Source: CAZUSP01 sp964623505
Lineage (GTDB): Bacteria; Patescibacteriota; Minisyncoccia; Minisyncoccales; UBA1441
Reading direction: 5' to 3'
DNA length: 48,464 nt
Assembly: GCA_964623505.1 (NCBI GenBank)
Contig: CAZUSP010000002.1
Location: 1-48,464, forward strand
Shown here: piece by piece, positions 1 through 6,926 of the stretch
How the letters are laid out: each line of letters opens with the position of its first letter
Position numbering within the stretch: position 1 is the first letter of the stretch
Notes under the pieces: model-generated
What the model saw: only the letters and a program-made list of their open reading frames with translations
What the model was told of the DNA's origin: nothing
Database searches by the model: none
Translations under genes and position numbers: made by a program

Positions 1-91
1 CGTTTGAGATTTTTCCTCTTTGATTTATGAATTAAATTTGGTAAGATAACGGAGAAAGTTTGAACTGGTTTAGTTTGAGCACTTTTGGCCG

Positions 92-167
92 GGGCCTGTA
101 GCTTAGTTGGCAGAGCGCCACATTTGCAATGTGGAGGTCGGGAGTTCGAATCTCCCCGGGTCCACCA
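92..167 (+). tRNA. tRNA-Ala (anticodon TGC)
   Basis: The sequence folds as a complete 76-nt cloverleaf. The acceptor stem GGGCCTG pairs with CGGGTCC (two G-T wobbles). There is a normal D arm, an anticodon stem CCACA/TGTGG around loop TTTGCAA (anticodon TGC at 125-127), and a T arm GGGAG/CTCCC with loop TTCGAAT. The 3' CCA is encoded in the DNA, unlike the tRNA-Lys in this window. The gene lies opposite an open minus-strand frame that continues from a serine-recombinase pseudogene, so it may mark an old integration site. Confidence 0.97.
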
Positions 168-178
168 TATTGAATTAG

Positions 179-214
179 CCGCCTCGCTCGGGGCTTCGCC
201 CCTCGCTTCGGCGG
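179..214. repeat. Nested GC-rich palindrome downstream of tRNA-Ala
   Basis: An inner hairpin GGGGC-TTC-GCCCC (190-202) sits inside outer arms CCGCC (179-183) and GGCGG (210-214). It lies 12 bp after the tRNA. It could be a tRNA terminator-like hairpin or a REP-type element, but no T-run follows, so intrinsic termination is not supported. The GGGGC...GCCCC core resembles the loop of the attC-like site near 5055-5075. Confidence 0.5.
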
Positions 215-262
215 GCAGTTTTGCGAGAAAATCAAAGGGCTTTTTGAAATCAATTGAAAGTT

Positions 263-285
263 TTTGCTGGCTGATTTGGCGGTTC
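263..285 (-). repeat. 23-bp inverted repeat, copy 1
   Basis: This stretch is the exact reverse complement of 990-1012 (23/23 bases). It lies at the 3' truncation point of the recombinase pseudogene. The two copies flank the recombinase remnant in inverted orientation, as expected for element ends or for an inversion endpoint. Confidence 0.85.
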
Positions 286-850
286 AAGCCGAAGTAAAAA
301 TGATTTTTCAAAATATGTTCAACCGACGAAAGGGGCATTTTCTTTCCACTTTTCGGACCAACCAAGCCAAGAGAAAACATTTTGTCTCTGATTTGCGACA
401 AGGTGTAGTTTCCGGTGGCAAAAGCCCGCAAAACTTCTTTTATTTTGTTAAAAGTTTTTTTATTCGGTCCAATAGTTCTCAAACGAGGTTCGTTGAAATA
501 TCTGAGCGGGGCTTTTGCCAAAAGTTCGCCTCGCCTGATTTTCTGCCGAATACCGCGCAAAATGTTTTCTCTCAAATTGTCGGTGTAGTATTTCGCTTGC
601 CCGAAAGCGACACTTAACATAAATTTTCCTTGCGGTGTCGCTTCAAACCAAAATGTGGGAAATTTTAGCGAGGTAATTTTTCCGGTATCAACCAAGCAAA
701 TCACTTTGCCGCCGTCTATTGAATTTCTGGCTAATCTATCGGGATTCCATGCTAAAATTCCCGAAGCTCGGCAAGTTGCGCTTCAATAGACAAAATTTGT
801 CTTTCTTCTTCCTCTGTGGATTTTCGGCAATAGATGAAGCATTGGATCAT
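263..850 (-). pseudogene. Serine recombinase pseudogene (internally deleted, C-terminally truncated)
   Basis: The gene starts at ATG 850 behind a strong Shine-Dalgarno (AAGGAG), unusual for this window. It encodes the N-terminal catalytic segment with YCRKSTEE (the Ser nucleophile region) and SIEAQLAEL, and then hits TAG. In a second frame, beginning at about 765, it resumes with ASGILAWNPDRLARN, the conserved arginine motif, and YYTDNLRENI. It runs through a recombinase domain up to FYFGL near 286. About 50 residues between the two blocks are missing, consistent with an internal deletion that shifted the frame. The C-terminal Zn-ribbon and coiled coil are absent: homology ends exactly where a 23-bp inverted-repeat unit begins (263-285). 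The second frame then stays open through the tRNA-Ala antisense to the window edge, which is probably fortuitous. By family it was a site-specific integrase or resolvase of a mobile element. It must now be inactive. Confidence 0.85.
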
Positions 851-915
851 AATTTTTACTCCTTAATTATTTTGAAAAAGGCAACGCTTTACATCGACAA
901 TTTAATGAAATCTCG

Positions 916-989
916 CTTTGCCTTTCACCAAAGGCGAAAGAAAAAAATCGGCTTCTGTTTTTCAAAACAGGTAAACTTTTCAAGTTTAC
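916..989. repeat. Cluster of three adjacent stem-loops
   Basis: Three compact hairpins follow one another: 916-940 (10 bp with one bulged G, loop CACC), 955-970 (6-7 bp with a tiny loop) and 971-989 (8 bp, loop TTC). The third abuts the second copy of the 23-bp inverted repeat. Such clusters occur as recombinase or transposase recognition structures and as single-strand origins. The role here is unknown. Confidence 0.6.
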
Positions 990-1012
990 GAACCGCCAAA
1001 TCAGCCAGCAAA
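990..1012 (+). repeat. 23-bp inverted repeat, copy 2
   Basis: Exact reverse complement of 263-285. It lies between the hairpin cluster and the first recognisable transposase codons, so it may mark the junction between two decayed elements. Confidence 0.85.
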
Positions 1013-1020
1013 TACCACCA

Positions 1021-2153
1021 TTTTGAGCGAAGTTTAGTCAAGCATCACCGCTTACCAGATAAAGAGAGACAAAAGATAGTGGCTCTTCTCTGCCGTCGTT
1101 ATCCTGATTTTAAACCAACTCATGCTCAAGAGAAACTTGAAGAAAAGCGTGGTATTAACCGATGACCCCAAGACCATTAGACAGATAATGACCCAGGAGG
1201 GTCTATGGAAGCCCAAGGAACGCAGAAAAGCAGATTACCGGAGCGAGCCGGAGAGCTCGTAAAATCATTATGGAGAAAGGGGCAGTTTGGGTGGCTCCTA
1301 TGAGCATTGGTTTAAACAGAAAGATCCATCCTGCTGCTTGTTAGCAGCCATTGATGATGCCACCGGGATTGTTGCTCAAGCTAAGTTTATTAATGATGAA
1401 GGAATGTTTCCAGTGTTTGCCTTTTGGCAGGAATATTTCTTAATCCATGGCGAGCCCAGATCTATCTATTTGGACAAACTTTGGACTTACTACAACAATC
1501 TTGCTTCAGCCCCAGATGATGAAGAGATACTTATCCAGTTTCAGAGAGAAATGAGAGAGCTATCAATAGAGCCCATTACTGCTCATAGTCCTCAGGCCAA
1601 AGGCAGAATAGAACGTCTCTTTAATACCTTTCAGGATAGATTAATCAAAGAGCTGAGATTAAACAATATTTCTGACATTAAAGCGGCTAACAAGTTCCTT
1701 AAACAAGAATTTCTGCCCTGGTTTGATGACAAATACCTTGTTCAACCAACCAAGAGAACCAATCTTCATCGCAAGCTTAGCCAGAAAGAGAAAAAACAGT
1801 TGCCAGTCATTCTTTCTCGTCAGTCCTAAGGAGCAGTGCATAATGACTTCACTATTAGATTTAACAACCAATGGTATCAGCTTTTAAAAGACCAGCCAGC
1901 CGCTATTCTTCCCAAAGATAGGGTTTTAATTGAAAAAAGATTAGATAATTTTCTCTGGTTCTGTCCAAGAGGCAAGTATTTAAATTACAAAGTCCTGCCA
2001 GCCAAGCCCCAGAAACAAAACAATCAATCCTGGGTTATTGTTGCCCCAGGAAAGAAAGAGAGAAAACTCTACAAGCTTGGCAAAGACCATCCCCGGAGAA
2101 ACCTTCCCATCAATATGCCTTCTCCCACCAGAGAAGAAGTGACAGTTTCTTAA
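1021..2153 (+). pseudogene. ISNCY/IS1202-like DDE transposase pseudogene
   Basis: Three pieces together cover most of an integrase-core transposase. The first (about 1021-1165) carries RRYPDFKPTHAQEKL from the N-terminal region. After a frameshift comes DPKTIRQIMTQEGLWKPK (from 1164). The core (about 1260-1829) has GSYEHWF, DDATG, a YLDK catalytic-Asp motif and SPQAKGRIERLFNTFQDRL with the catalytic Glu. Past an in-frame TAA at 1827-1829, a C-terminal domain continues in the same frame (1836-2153). The usual first catalytic Asp (DGSYxxWF in this family) reads Gly-Gly-Ser-Tyr here. The N-terminal helix-turn-helix is missing. With frameshifts, two stops and a lost catalytic residue, the element cannot encode its own transposase. 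The family is assigned from motif order; IS481-type elements are less similar. Confidence 0.8.
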
Positions 2154-2199
2154 TTAAGAAACCTGACATTTCTACTTCTTTTAAAACCTGATATTTCTA
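2145..2199 (+). repeat. Probable right end of the IS with tandem 16-bp repeats
   Basis: Two copies of a 16-bp motif, AAACCTGACATTTCTA (2159-2174) and AAACCTGATATTTCTA (2184-2199), match at 15 of 16 positions with a 25-bp period. A perfect palindrome GTTTCTTAATTAAGAAAC precedes them (2145-2162). They lie just beyond the transposase C-terminus, where transposase-binding repeats are expected. I found no matching left end, so the element is truncated. Confidence 0.55.
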
Positions 2200-2228
2200 A
2201 ATCCTTTTGACGTTGATAAGTTTATCTA

Positions 2229-2256
2229 TTGACAGAGGTTTCTGCGAGGGTACAAT
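2229..2256 (+). promoter_or_regulatory. Sigma-70-type promoter for the secreted-protein gene
   Basis: The -35 TTGACA (2229-2234), a 16-bp spacer and the -10 TACAAT (2251-2256) predict a start near 2263 and a leader of about 45 nt to the ATG at 2308. No Shine-Dalgarno is visible before that ATG. The promoter lies just outside the IS end. Confidence 0.75.
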
Positions 2257-2307
2257 AAAGAAGGTTGTTTTACTGTTAATAAAACAAATAATTAACAAAA
2301 TAAAAAC

Positions 2308-3903
2308 ATGAGCTCTAAAAAGATTATTTTAGGCGCTACTCTTTTGCTTGTTGCTGTTTTGGCCTTTAGTTTTTATCCCAGGTCGGCCAAAGCTCAAACG
2401 GTAGAAGAACTTCGGGCCCAGATAACTGAGCTAATTCAACCAATCCAGCGCATTCTAGAACAACTGGCCCAGTTGCAAAAAATTCAGTGTCAATCTAATG
2501 CTGATTGTGTTTGGTGTGGAGCATTTTGCATGAGTAAAAAGCTTGCAAGAAATTGTCCGCAAGTTTTACCGCCCACCGACTCTCAATGTGTTTGTAAAGA
2601 CGGAAAATGCGTGATCGAGAAAATAATCCAGCCATCGGCTGAAGATCCTGTTTCAGGCACCCTTTCGGTTGATAAAACTACAGCTAAAGTAAGAGAAAGC
2701 ATTACTCTGACCGTTAATGCCAAAGACAACCAGGGGGTAAGTGGTGTCCATGCTTTCTATCAAGGAAGATGGCATTGGCAAGGTTGTAACTGGGCAACTA
2801 CTTGTACCAAAACCTTTACTTTTTCGGAATCAACAGCCGGGACATATACTTATAGTGGCTATGTTCATGGAAGAAAAGTTGATGGTTTTTTAGAAGGAGC
2901 ATATACTACACCCCGCTTTGTGGAGGTAAAAATAACTGCCGTCCCAACTGCTTGTCCTGAGATTGCCCCAGCCTGTGGTAGCAATATAGATGAATGTATT
3001 AAGGCAGCACTTGAATTAGAGCGTCAATATCCAGGCTGTGAATATGTAAAGATGTGTGCTCAATGTAATTATCCAACCACCTGTAATGATGTTTGTAAAG
3101 CCAAAGGTTATTTAACCGGAAACTGCCGCGGTTGGTCAGTTACTCCAATTGCTGAAATGGGGTGTAAGGCTGGAGAATTAAATGTTGGATACACTCTTGA
3201 TTGTTATGCACCTGCCAAATTAGTCGGCATAGGCAAAACCTGTTGTTGTCAAAAAGCTGTACCTGCTTCATCCATCACTGTTCTTTCTCCTAACGGAGGG
3301 GAAAGGTGGATTTCCGGAACGTCTAACAATATATCCTGGAGATCAACAGGAATAAACAGAGTAAATATTTATTTGGTTGCTTCGTATAGAGGTGAACCTG
3401 AAATAGTCTGTGATTGTCTTGTTGGTCCGAATTGTTGTGCTCCTTGCGGCAGGCTAATAGCCTCGAATGTTCCTGCCAGTCCCTCAACATTTACTTGGAA
3501 TGTTCCAGCTAACGAAAGATTAACCGATAGGGCAAAAATCGCTATCCAATCAGCCGATGGCTATCCAAGTTGCACCGCCGATTACAGCGATAATTATTTC
3601 AGCATTACCTCTCCAGTTGTTACTCAATACACACTTACTGTTTCCAAAAATATAACGGCAGGGGGCAGCGTTATCAGCTCGCCCTCAGGCATTAATTGCG
3701 GAACAACCTGCTATGCTAATTTTACCAGCGGGTCAACTATTGCTTTGACCGCTACTCCCGCCAGCGGCTACACCTTCGCTGACTGGTCAGGTGCCTGTAA
3801 GGGAACCTCTGCTACCTGTACTGTTACAATGAATTCAAATCGATCGGTAACGGCTAATTTTGTAAGAGCGCGAGGCAATTACATACCGATTATTCCTTTC
3901 TAA
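2308..3903 (+). CDS. Secreted Cys-rich surface protein with Ig-like and InlB-type repeat domains
   Basis: This 531-residue protein has a clear signal peptide (cleavage expected after SAKA, residue 29). A short amphipathic helix with TVEELRAQ follows, a start typical of CPR exported proteins. Next come a small Cys-rich segment (about 60-100), an Ig-like domain (about 110-210), and a second Cys-rich block (about 215-315) with repeated C-x-x-C pairs. A domain beginning VLSPNGGERW (about 324-432) belongs to the Kre9/Knh1-like 'SPNGGE' type. The last is an InlB B-type repeat (about 438-518) with the GYTFADWSG signature. It is probably exported and disulfide-stabilised, and may act in attachment or surface contact; the role is inference. 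No sortase motif or C-terminal anchor is seen. A sequenced tail after the stop repeats the last domain in decayed form, so the protein was probably longer. Confidence 0.8.
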   Translation: MSSKKIILGATLLLVAVLAFSFYPRSAKAQTVEELRAQITELIQPIQRILEQLAQLQKIQCQSNADCVWCGAFCMSKKLARNCPQVLPPTDSQCVCKDGKCVIEKIIQPSAEDPVSGTLSVDKTTAKVRESITLTVNAKDNQGVSGVHAFYQGRWHWQGCNWATTCTKTFTFSESTAGTYTYSGYVHGRKVDGFLEGAYTTPRFVEVKITAVPTACPEIAPACGSNIDECIKAALELERQYPGCEYVKMCAQCNYPTTCNDVCKAKGYLTGNCRGWSVTPIAEMGCKAGELNVGYTLDCYAPAKLVGIGKTCCCQKAVPASSITVLSPNGGERWISGTSNNISWRSTGINRVNIYLVASYRGEPEIVCDCLVGPNCCAPCGRLIASNVPASPSTFTWNVPANERLTDRAKIAIQSADGYPSCTADYSDNYFSITSPVVTQYTLTVSKNITAGGSVISSPSGINCGTTCYANFTSGSTIALTATPASGYTFADWSGACKGTSATCTVTMNSNRSVTANFVRARGNYIPIIPF

Positions 3904-4390
3904 AAACATAGTTGCCGGCGGGTAGTACTATCACCAGCAGTCCTTCTGGCATCAGTTGCGGTGCAACCTGCTATGCTAATTTTACCAGCGGGTCGACCAT
4001 TGCTTTGACTGCTACTCCCGCCAGCGGCTACATCTTCACCGGCTGGTCAGATGCTTGCACAGGAACCTTTACCAACCGCACACTGTCTTGATGAATTCCA
4101 ATAAGTTGGTTGCGGCCAACTTTGCCTCAGCAACCGTTTCTACTGTTACTGTTGTGTCTCCAAAAGGAAGGAAACTTTTGTCCAAGGCATTATATATCAA
4201 ATAAGATGGTCCGGAGGAAAAGATAAAGTACAGATTGGTTTAGCAAGCACAACCCCCATCAGTCCCCTTGGTTGGATTAGTGTTTCAGCCAGTCCCAACA
4301 GTTCTACATATTAGGATGGCAAAAAAGCATACGACCTCTTAATGTCTACTTACTGGTCGGTTTCCCCAGGTTCATAGTTCAACTAAATAA
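3904..4390 (+). pseudogene. Decayed 3' extension of the secreted-protein gene
   Basis: After the stop at 3903, coding remnants of a second InlB-type repeat are readable (about 3913-4090). They match the last domain of the intact gene at a fixed DNA offset of 260 bp; for example 3705-3775 recurs at 3965-4035 with few changes. A frameshift and stop follow. About 4140-4315 then contains, in shifted frames, a second 'SPKGGE' domain with IRWSGGKDKVQIGLA, ending at TAG. The ancestral gene therefore had at least one more SPNGGE plus InlB-repeat set, now lost through indels. Confidence 0.75.
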
Positions 4391-4391
4391 T

Positions 4392-4672
4392 ATGGTAGAA
4401 ATCAATTCCGAAACCAAAAAATTGATTGGAGAAAATCCTTTAGCTTTTGCTACTGTTGATGACGCTGGCAAACCCAATGTAATCGGCGTTGCCTACGTTA
4501 AAATTGTTTCAAAAAATCAAATTCTTATTACCGATAATTACATAAGGCAAACAAGAGAAAATCTTGAAAAAATAATAGTGTTTGCCTCGCTGTTTGGGAT
4601 AAAAAATGGAATGCTGTAAAACTGATTAGCGACGCCGAATATTTTACAAGTGGTAAGATGTTTTTAAAAGGT
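4392..4672 (+). pseudogene. PNPOx-like flavin-binding protein, frameshifted and truncated
   Basis: The N-terminal part (PLAFATVDDAGKPNVIGVAYVKI, then ILITDNYIRQTRENL) is typical of the pyridoxamine-5'-phosphate-oxidase-like split-barrel family. That family binds FMN, F420 or haem in small cytosolic proteins. The first frame runs to 4619 but leaves the family sequence near 4580. In the next frame LAVWDKKWNAVKLISDAEYFTSGK continues the family pattern to about 4670, so a single frameshift broke the gene. The C-terminal strand region is missing, because the sequence passes directly into a fragment of a different gene. It is non-functional as it stands unless the frameshift is a sequencing error. 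Confidence 0.7.
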
Positions 4673-4674
4673 AT

Positions 4675-4923
4675 TTGGCTTCGTTTGACCAGGAAATAAA
4701 TTACATTAGCCCAAAAGTTATAATAACTTTTGGCAACCAGGTTAGCTCTGTTTTGTTGAATAAAAATGTTAAAGTTTCAGAATTCAGAAAAAGGTATGAA
4801 TTAATTGATGTCAATGGAAACAAAGTAAAAGCATTTCCTGTTTATTATCCTGTTAGTCAAGGAATGAGAAATATAAAAAAAGCCGAAGAGGATATTGATT
4901 GGATAATAAAAAATGAAATTTAG
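4675..4923 (+). pseudogene. C-terminal fragment of a uracil-DNA-glycosylase-family gene
   Basis: The open frame of about 82 codons contains PKVIITFGNQVSSVLL and FPVYYPVSQGMRN. These resemble the strand and leucine/His-loop region of family 4/5-type uracil-DNA glycosylases (PxVIvtlG... and YHP). The usual HP pair of the active-site loop reads YP here. The N-terminal half, with the GEAPG-type motif and Fe-S cysteines, is absent, and there is no good start codon. The fragment begins where the PNPOx-like remnant ends, so a deletion or insertion joined two broken genes. Family assignment is tentative. Confidence 0.45.
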
Positions 4924-5034
4924 AATTATTAGAAGAAAGCCTTTCTGATGAATGAAAACAAAAAATATTTTTTAAACTCGCTCCTTCCAGTTGCGCCCCG
5001 TTGCGCCCTTGCTATATTTTGTTTCGCTCGGGGC

Positions 5035-5132
5035 GCACAACAAGGGATATACGGTTCGGGGCTCGGCTCGCCCCTCACCCAAATTTTACTCTGTTTTACT
5101 TCGCAAAACTTTGTATATCCCTAACGTTAAGT
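5035..5132 (+). other. attC-like recombination site 1
   Basis: A 98-bp imperfect palindrome with integron attC layout. A left core GCACAAC (5035-5041, one mismatch to RYYYAAC) is followed by arm AGGGATATAC (5043-5052). Its perfect complement GTATATCCCT is at 5113-5122, then a right core GTTAAGT (5126-5132, exact GTTRRRY). ACCCAAATTT lies 42 bp from the left core and CGCAAAACTT lies 24 bp before the right core. The same motifs sit at almost the same offsets in site 2. Two GTTGCGC boxes just upstream (4990-4996, 5000-5006) could bound a short empty cassette. Confidence 0.6.
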
Positions 5133-5202
5133 GAAATTTTGAGTTTTTTAACGTGGTTCGCCTTTCGATTATTTTATAAAGTTCAAAAAAATTAACTAAA
5201 TT

Positions 5203-5640
5203 ATGGAACATGTTGCAATAATGAGAAAATCTTGGAGATTGACTCAAAAAATTCTGTCTGGTCAAAAGAAAATTGAATCAAGATGGTATAAAGCCAAGTA
5301 TTCGCCATGGAATAAAATAAAATCTGGGGAAATTGTTTACTTTAAAGATTCTGGTGAACCTGTTACCATAAAAACAGAAGTCGATAAAGTGATTCAATTT
5401 TCTGATTTAACTCCGGAAAAAGTTAAAGAAATTTTGTATCAATATGGTCAAGCCGATGGTCTTGGTATTGATAATATTTCAGAATTTTTTGAGATGTTCA
5501 AAGATAAAAAATATTGCATGTTAATTTTTTTGAAAAATCCACAGAAAATCCAACCCTTTGAAATTGATAAATCTGGATTTGGTGCGATGTCTGCATGGAT
5601 TTCTGTTGATAATATTAATAGGATTAAGGCGAGCCCCTAA
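5203..5640 (+). CDS. ASCH/EVE-like small protein, probably a gene-cassette ORF
   Basis: This 145-residue protein has no signal peptide or membrane segment. KSWRLTQKILSGQKKIESRWYK near the start, followed by KSGEIVYFKDSGEPVTIKTEVDKV, has the layout of ASCH/PUA-like beta-barrel proteins, in which a basic KxIExR-type motif lines the nucleic-acid or nucleotide pocket. The C-terminal FGAMSAWISVDNI completes the fold. The likely role is RNA or modified-base binding, but the exact activity is unknown. The gene is flanked by two attC-like sites. The unit 5127-5783 holds this single ORF, with a 76-bp leader and the recombination site at its 3' end, as in integron cassettes. No Shine-Dalgarno or promoter is evident, which fits a cassette gene. 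Confidence 0.7.
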   Translation: MEHVAIMRKSWRLTQKILSGQKKIESRWYKAKYSPWNKIKSGEIVYFKDSGEPVTIKTEVDKVIQFSDLTPEKVKEILYQYGQADGLGIDNISEFFEMFKDKKYCMLIFLKNPQKIQPFEIDKSGFGAMSAWISVDNINRIKASP

Positions 5641-5701
5641 ACTCAAAACCCTCCCTCACTTCGTTCGGTTAGCACGTTGCACTCTCGCTATCGCTCGGCT
5701 C

Positions 5702-5789
5702 ACTTAACACGGCTTATGAGGTTCGCCTCGTTGCACTCGCTTACCCAAATTTCACCAAGCGAAACTTCAGATAATCGCATACGTTACGC
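5702..5789 (+). other. attC-like recombination site 2
   Basis: An 88-bp imperfect palindrome. The left core ACTTAAC (5702-5708, exact RYYYAAC) is followed by TTATGAGGTTCG (5714-5725), which pairs with bulges to CGAAACTTCAGATAA (5760-5774). The right core GTTACGC is at 5783-5789 (one mismatch to GTTRRRY). ACCCAAATTT is 41 bp from the left core and GCGAAACTT 24 bp before the right core, matching site 1. The left core is the exact complement of the GTTAAGT that opens the cassette at 5126-5132, as required for the attC of an excised cassette circle. Confidence 0.6.
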
Positions 5790-6420
5790 GCAACCGGCTA
5801 AAGTATTTAACTATATCTAAAACTTGGCGAGAAAAATTAGAAGAACAAAGTAAAAAATTTTGAAAAATATCTACAAAAACTATGAATTGGGCAGAAAAAA
5901 GAACACGGCAATTTTCCGAAAAACCAAGTTTGAATTTTTCCAACTTGAGGACTATTTGATAATTGTTTTTAGCTAAATCTAATTAAAATAAATATACTCA
6001 CTGAAAAAACCCACCACGCCGGTTAGAAATTTTAATGGATGCTCACTGCCAAAAGATGTTGTTTCAAAAATTTCTAACGGGGCGTCACTGGGTAATTTGA
6101 AAAAATAGTGAATAGCGGGCGGGGTAGTGGTTGCGGAAAGCTTACATGTCAAGCAATCTAAATAGGATACTAAAGTAAATCTTATTCTGCAATATATTTT
6201 GACACCAGTTCAGAAATTGTTAAACCCCTACCAAAATTTGCAAAATTTCTTGTGTGGAGGTAAAATCAGCAATAGAATTAATCATAAAAGAAAATTCAAA
6301 AGGTCAAGAACTATCAGCTGGAAATAATCAAAACCGACCAGCTGACAAAGAATTAACTAATCTACCATCTAGTCATTTTGTTACTGAAGCGGTTGAATAG
6401 TACAATTTATTGATAGTTTT
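5790..6420. other. Gene-poor spacer after the cassette
   Basis: No gene is supported. The stretch is AT-rich and has short open pieces only. These include TWREKLEEQSKKF near 5823, reminiscent of MGMT-like protein starts, and a 40-codon open tail ending at TAG near 6400 with SAIELIIKENSKGQEL. Either may be the debris of lost genes. If cassettes continued past 5783, I cannot find the next attC site: no GCGTAAC core is present. The one clear structure is the hairpin at 6017-6084. Confidence 0.5.
6017..6084. repeat. 68-bp long-arm hairpin (MITE-like)
   Basis: Arms of 17 and 18 bases (6017-6033 and 6067-6084) share 13 contiguous complementary bases, GTTAGAAATTTT and its complement, extended by CGCC/GGCG after a mismatch. 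The 33-base loop is not self-complementary. The palindrome begins with GTT and ends with AAC on both strands, which is the wrong polarity for an attC site. A miniature element with terminal inverted repeats or a structured RNA is possible. Confidence 0.55.
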
Positions 6421-6735
6421 ATGAAATTTACAAAGACTTTGGGTATGTTTTTGCTGGCCGTCGGTCTGGTTATAATCGGCTGGGACTTGTATTCTTCTTA
6501 CAATATTTTCACCGGCAAGATGGTAGTGCCAGGGATTTTTAGCGGGCCCGAAGAGGAGACATTGATTCAGCCGGAACAAATGACCGTAGAACAGATAATA
6601 GAAACGCAGTTAAGAAAAGCTTTTCCTATTGATGCCGACGTTCTGCCGGAAATGCTTAATTTGATTACTTGAAGCATTTTGACTTTCATTCTAATTTTTG
6701 GCGGTAGCCAAATTGCCGCTTGGGCATTAAATTGA
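6421..6735 (+). pseudogene. Small two-TM membrane protein interrupted by an in-frame TGA
   Basis: The first 83 codons give an N-terminal membrane helix (MFLLAVGLVIIGWDLYSSY) and a soluble linker with PEEETLIQPEQ, ending MLNLIT. A TGA at 6670-6672 follows. In the same frame the sequence goes on with SILTFILIFGGSQIAAWALN and stops at 6733-6735, supplying a second hydrophobic helix. TGA replaces what would naturally be Trp at the start of that helix (a TGG to TGA change). Because TGA is a normal terminator elsewhere in this window, this is most simply a nonsense mutation; readthrough is the alternative. I recognise no enzyme motif. The two-helix design resembles small conserved CPR membrane proteins of unknown role. 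The flanking stretch 6736-6926 has only a small hairpin (6750-6764). Confidence 0.6.
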
Positions 6736-6926
6736 TAAAATAAAAAGGATTGCCATGCTGGCAAAAATTTAAAACCGTAACTAAGAAAAATCCTTGAGTA
6801 GACAAAAATTGAATTGCATAAAAAATTTCGGACGGGGAAAAGGGTGGTGTTGCTCAATGCAGGGAACTAAAAGTAGAAATTCAGAAACGCCTCTATTTTG
6901 GTCGTCAAAACCTAAGTAGCGCAACA

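Noticed and set aside
32..253. Minus-strand ORF with GGPGEIRTPDLHIANVALCQLSYRP
   Set aside because: This is the well-known false protein produced by translating the antisense of a tRNA gene; it overlaps tRNA-Ala.
264..617. Plus-strand 117-aa ORF
   Set aside because: It is the complement of the serine-recombinase pseudogene, whose minus-strand frames carry family motifs.
5001..5195. Plus-strand 64-aa ORF over the attC-like site
   Set aside because: It translates the palindromic site itself, has no family motif and no start signal.
6567..6857. Minus-strand 96-aa ORF
   Set aside because: It overlaps the plus-strand membrane-protein frame and shows no recognisable pattern.
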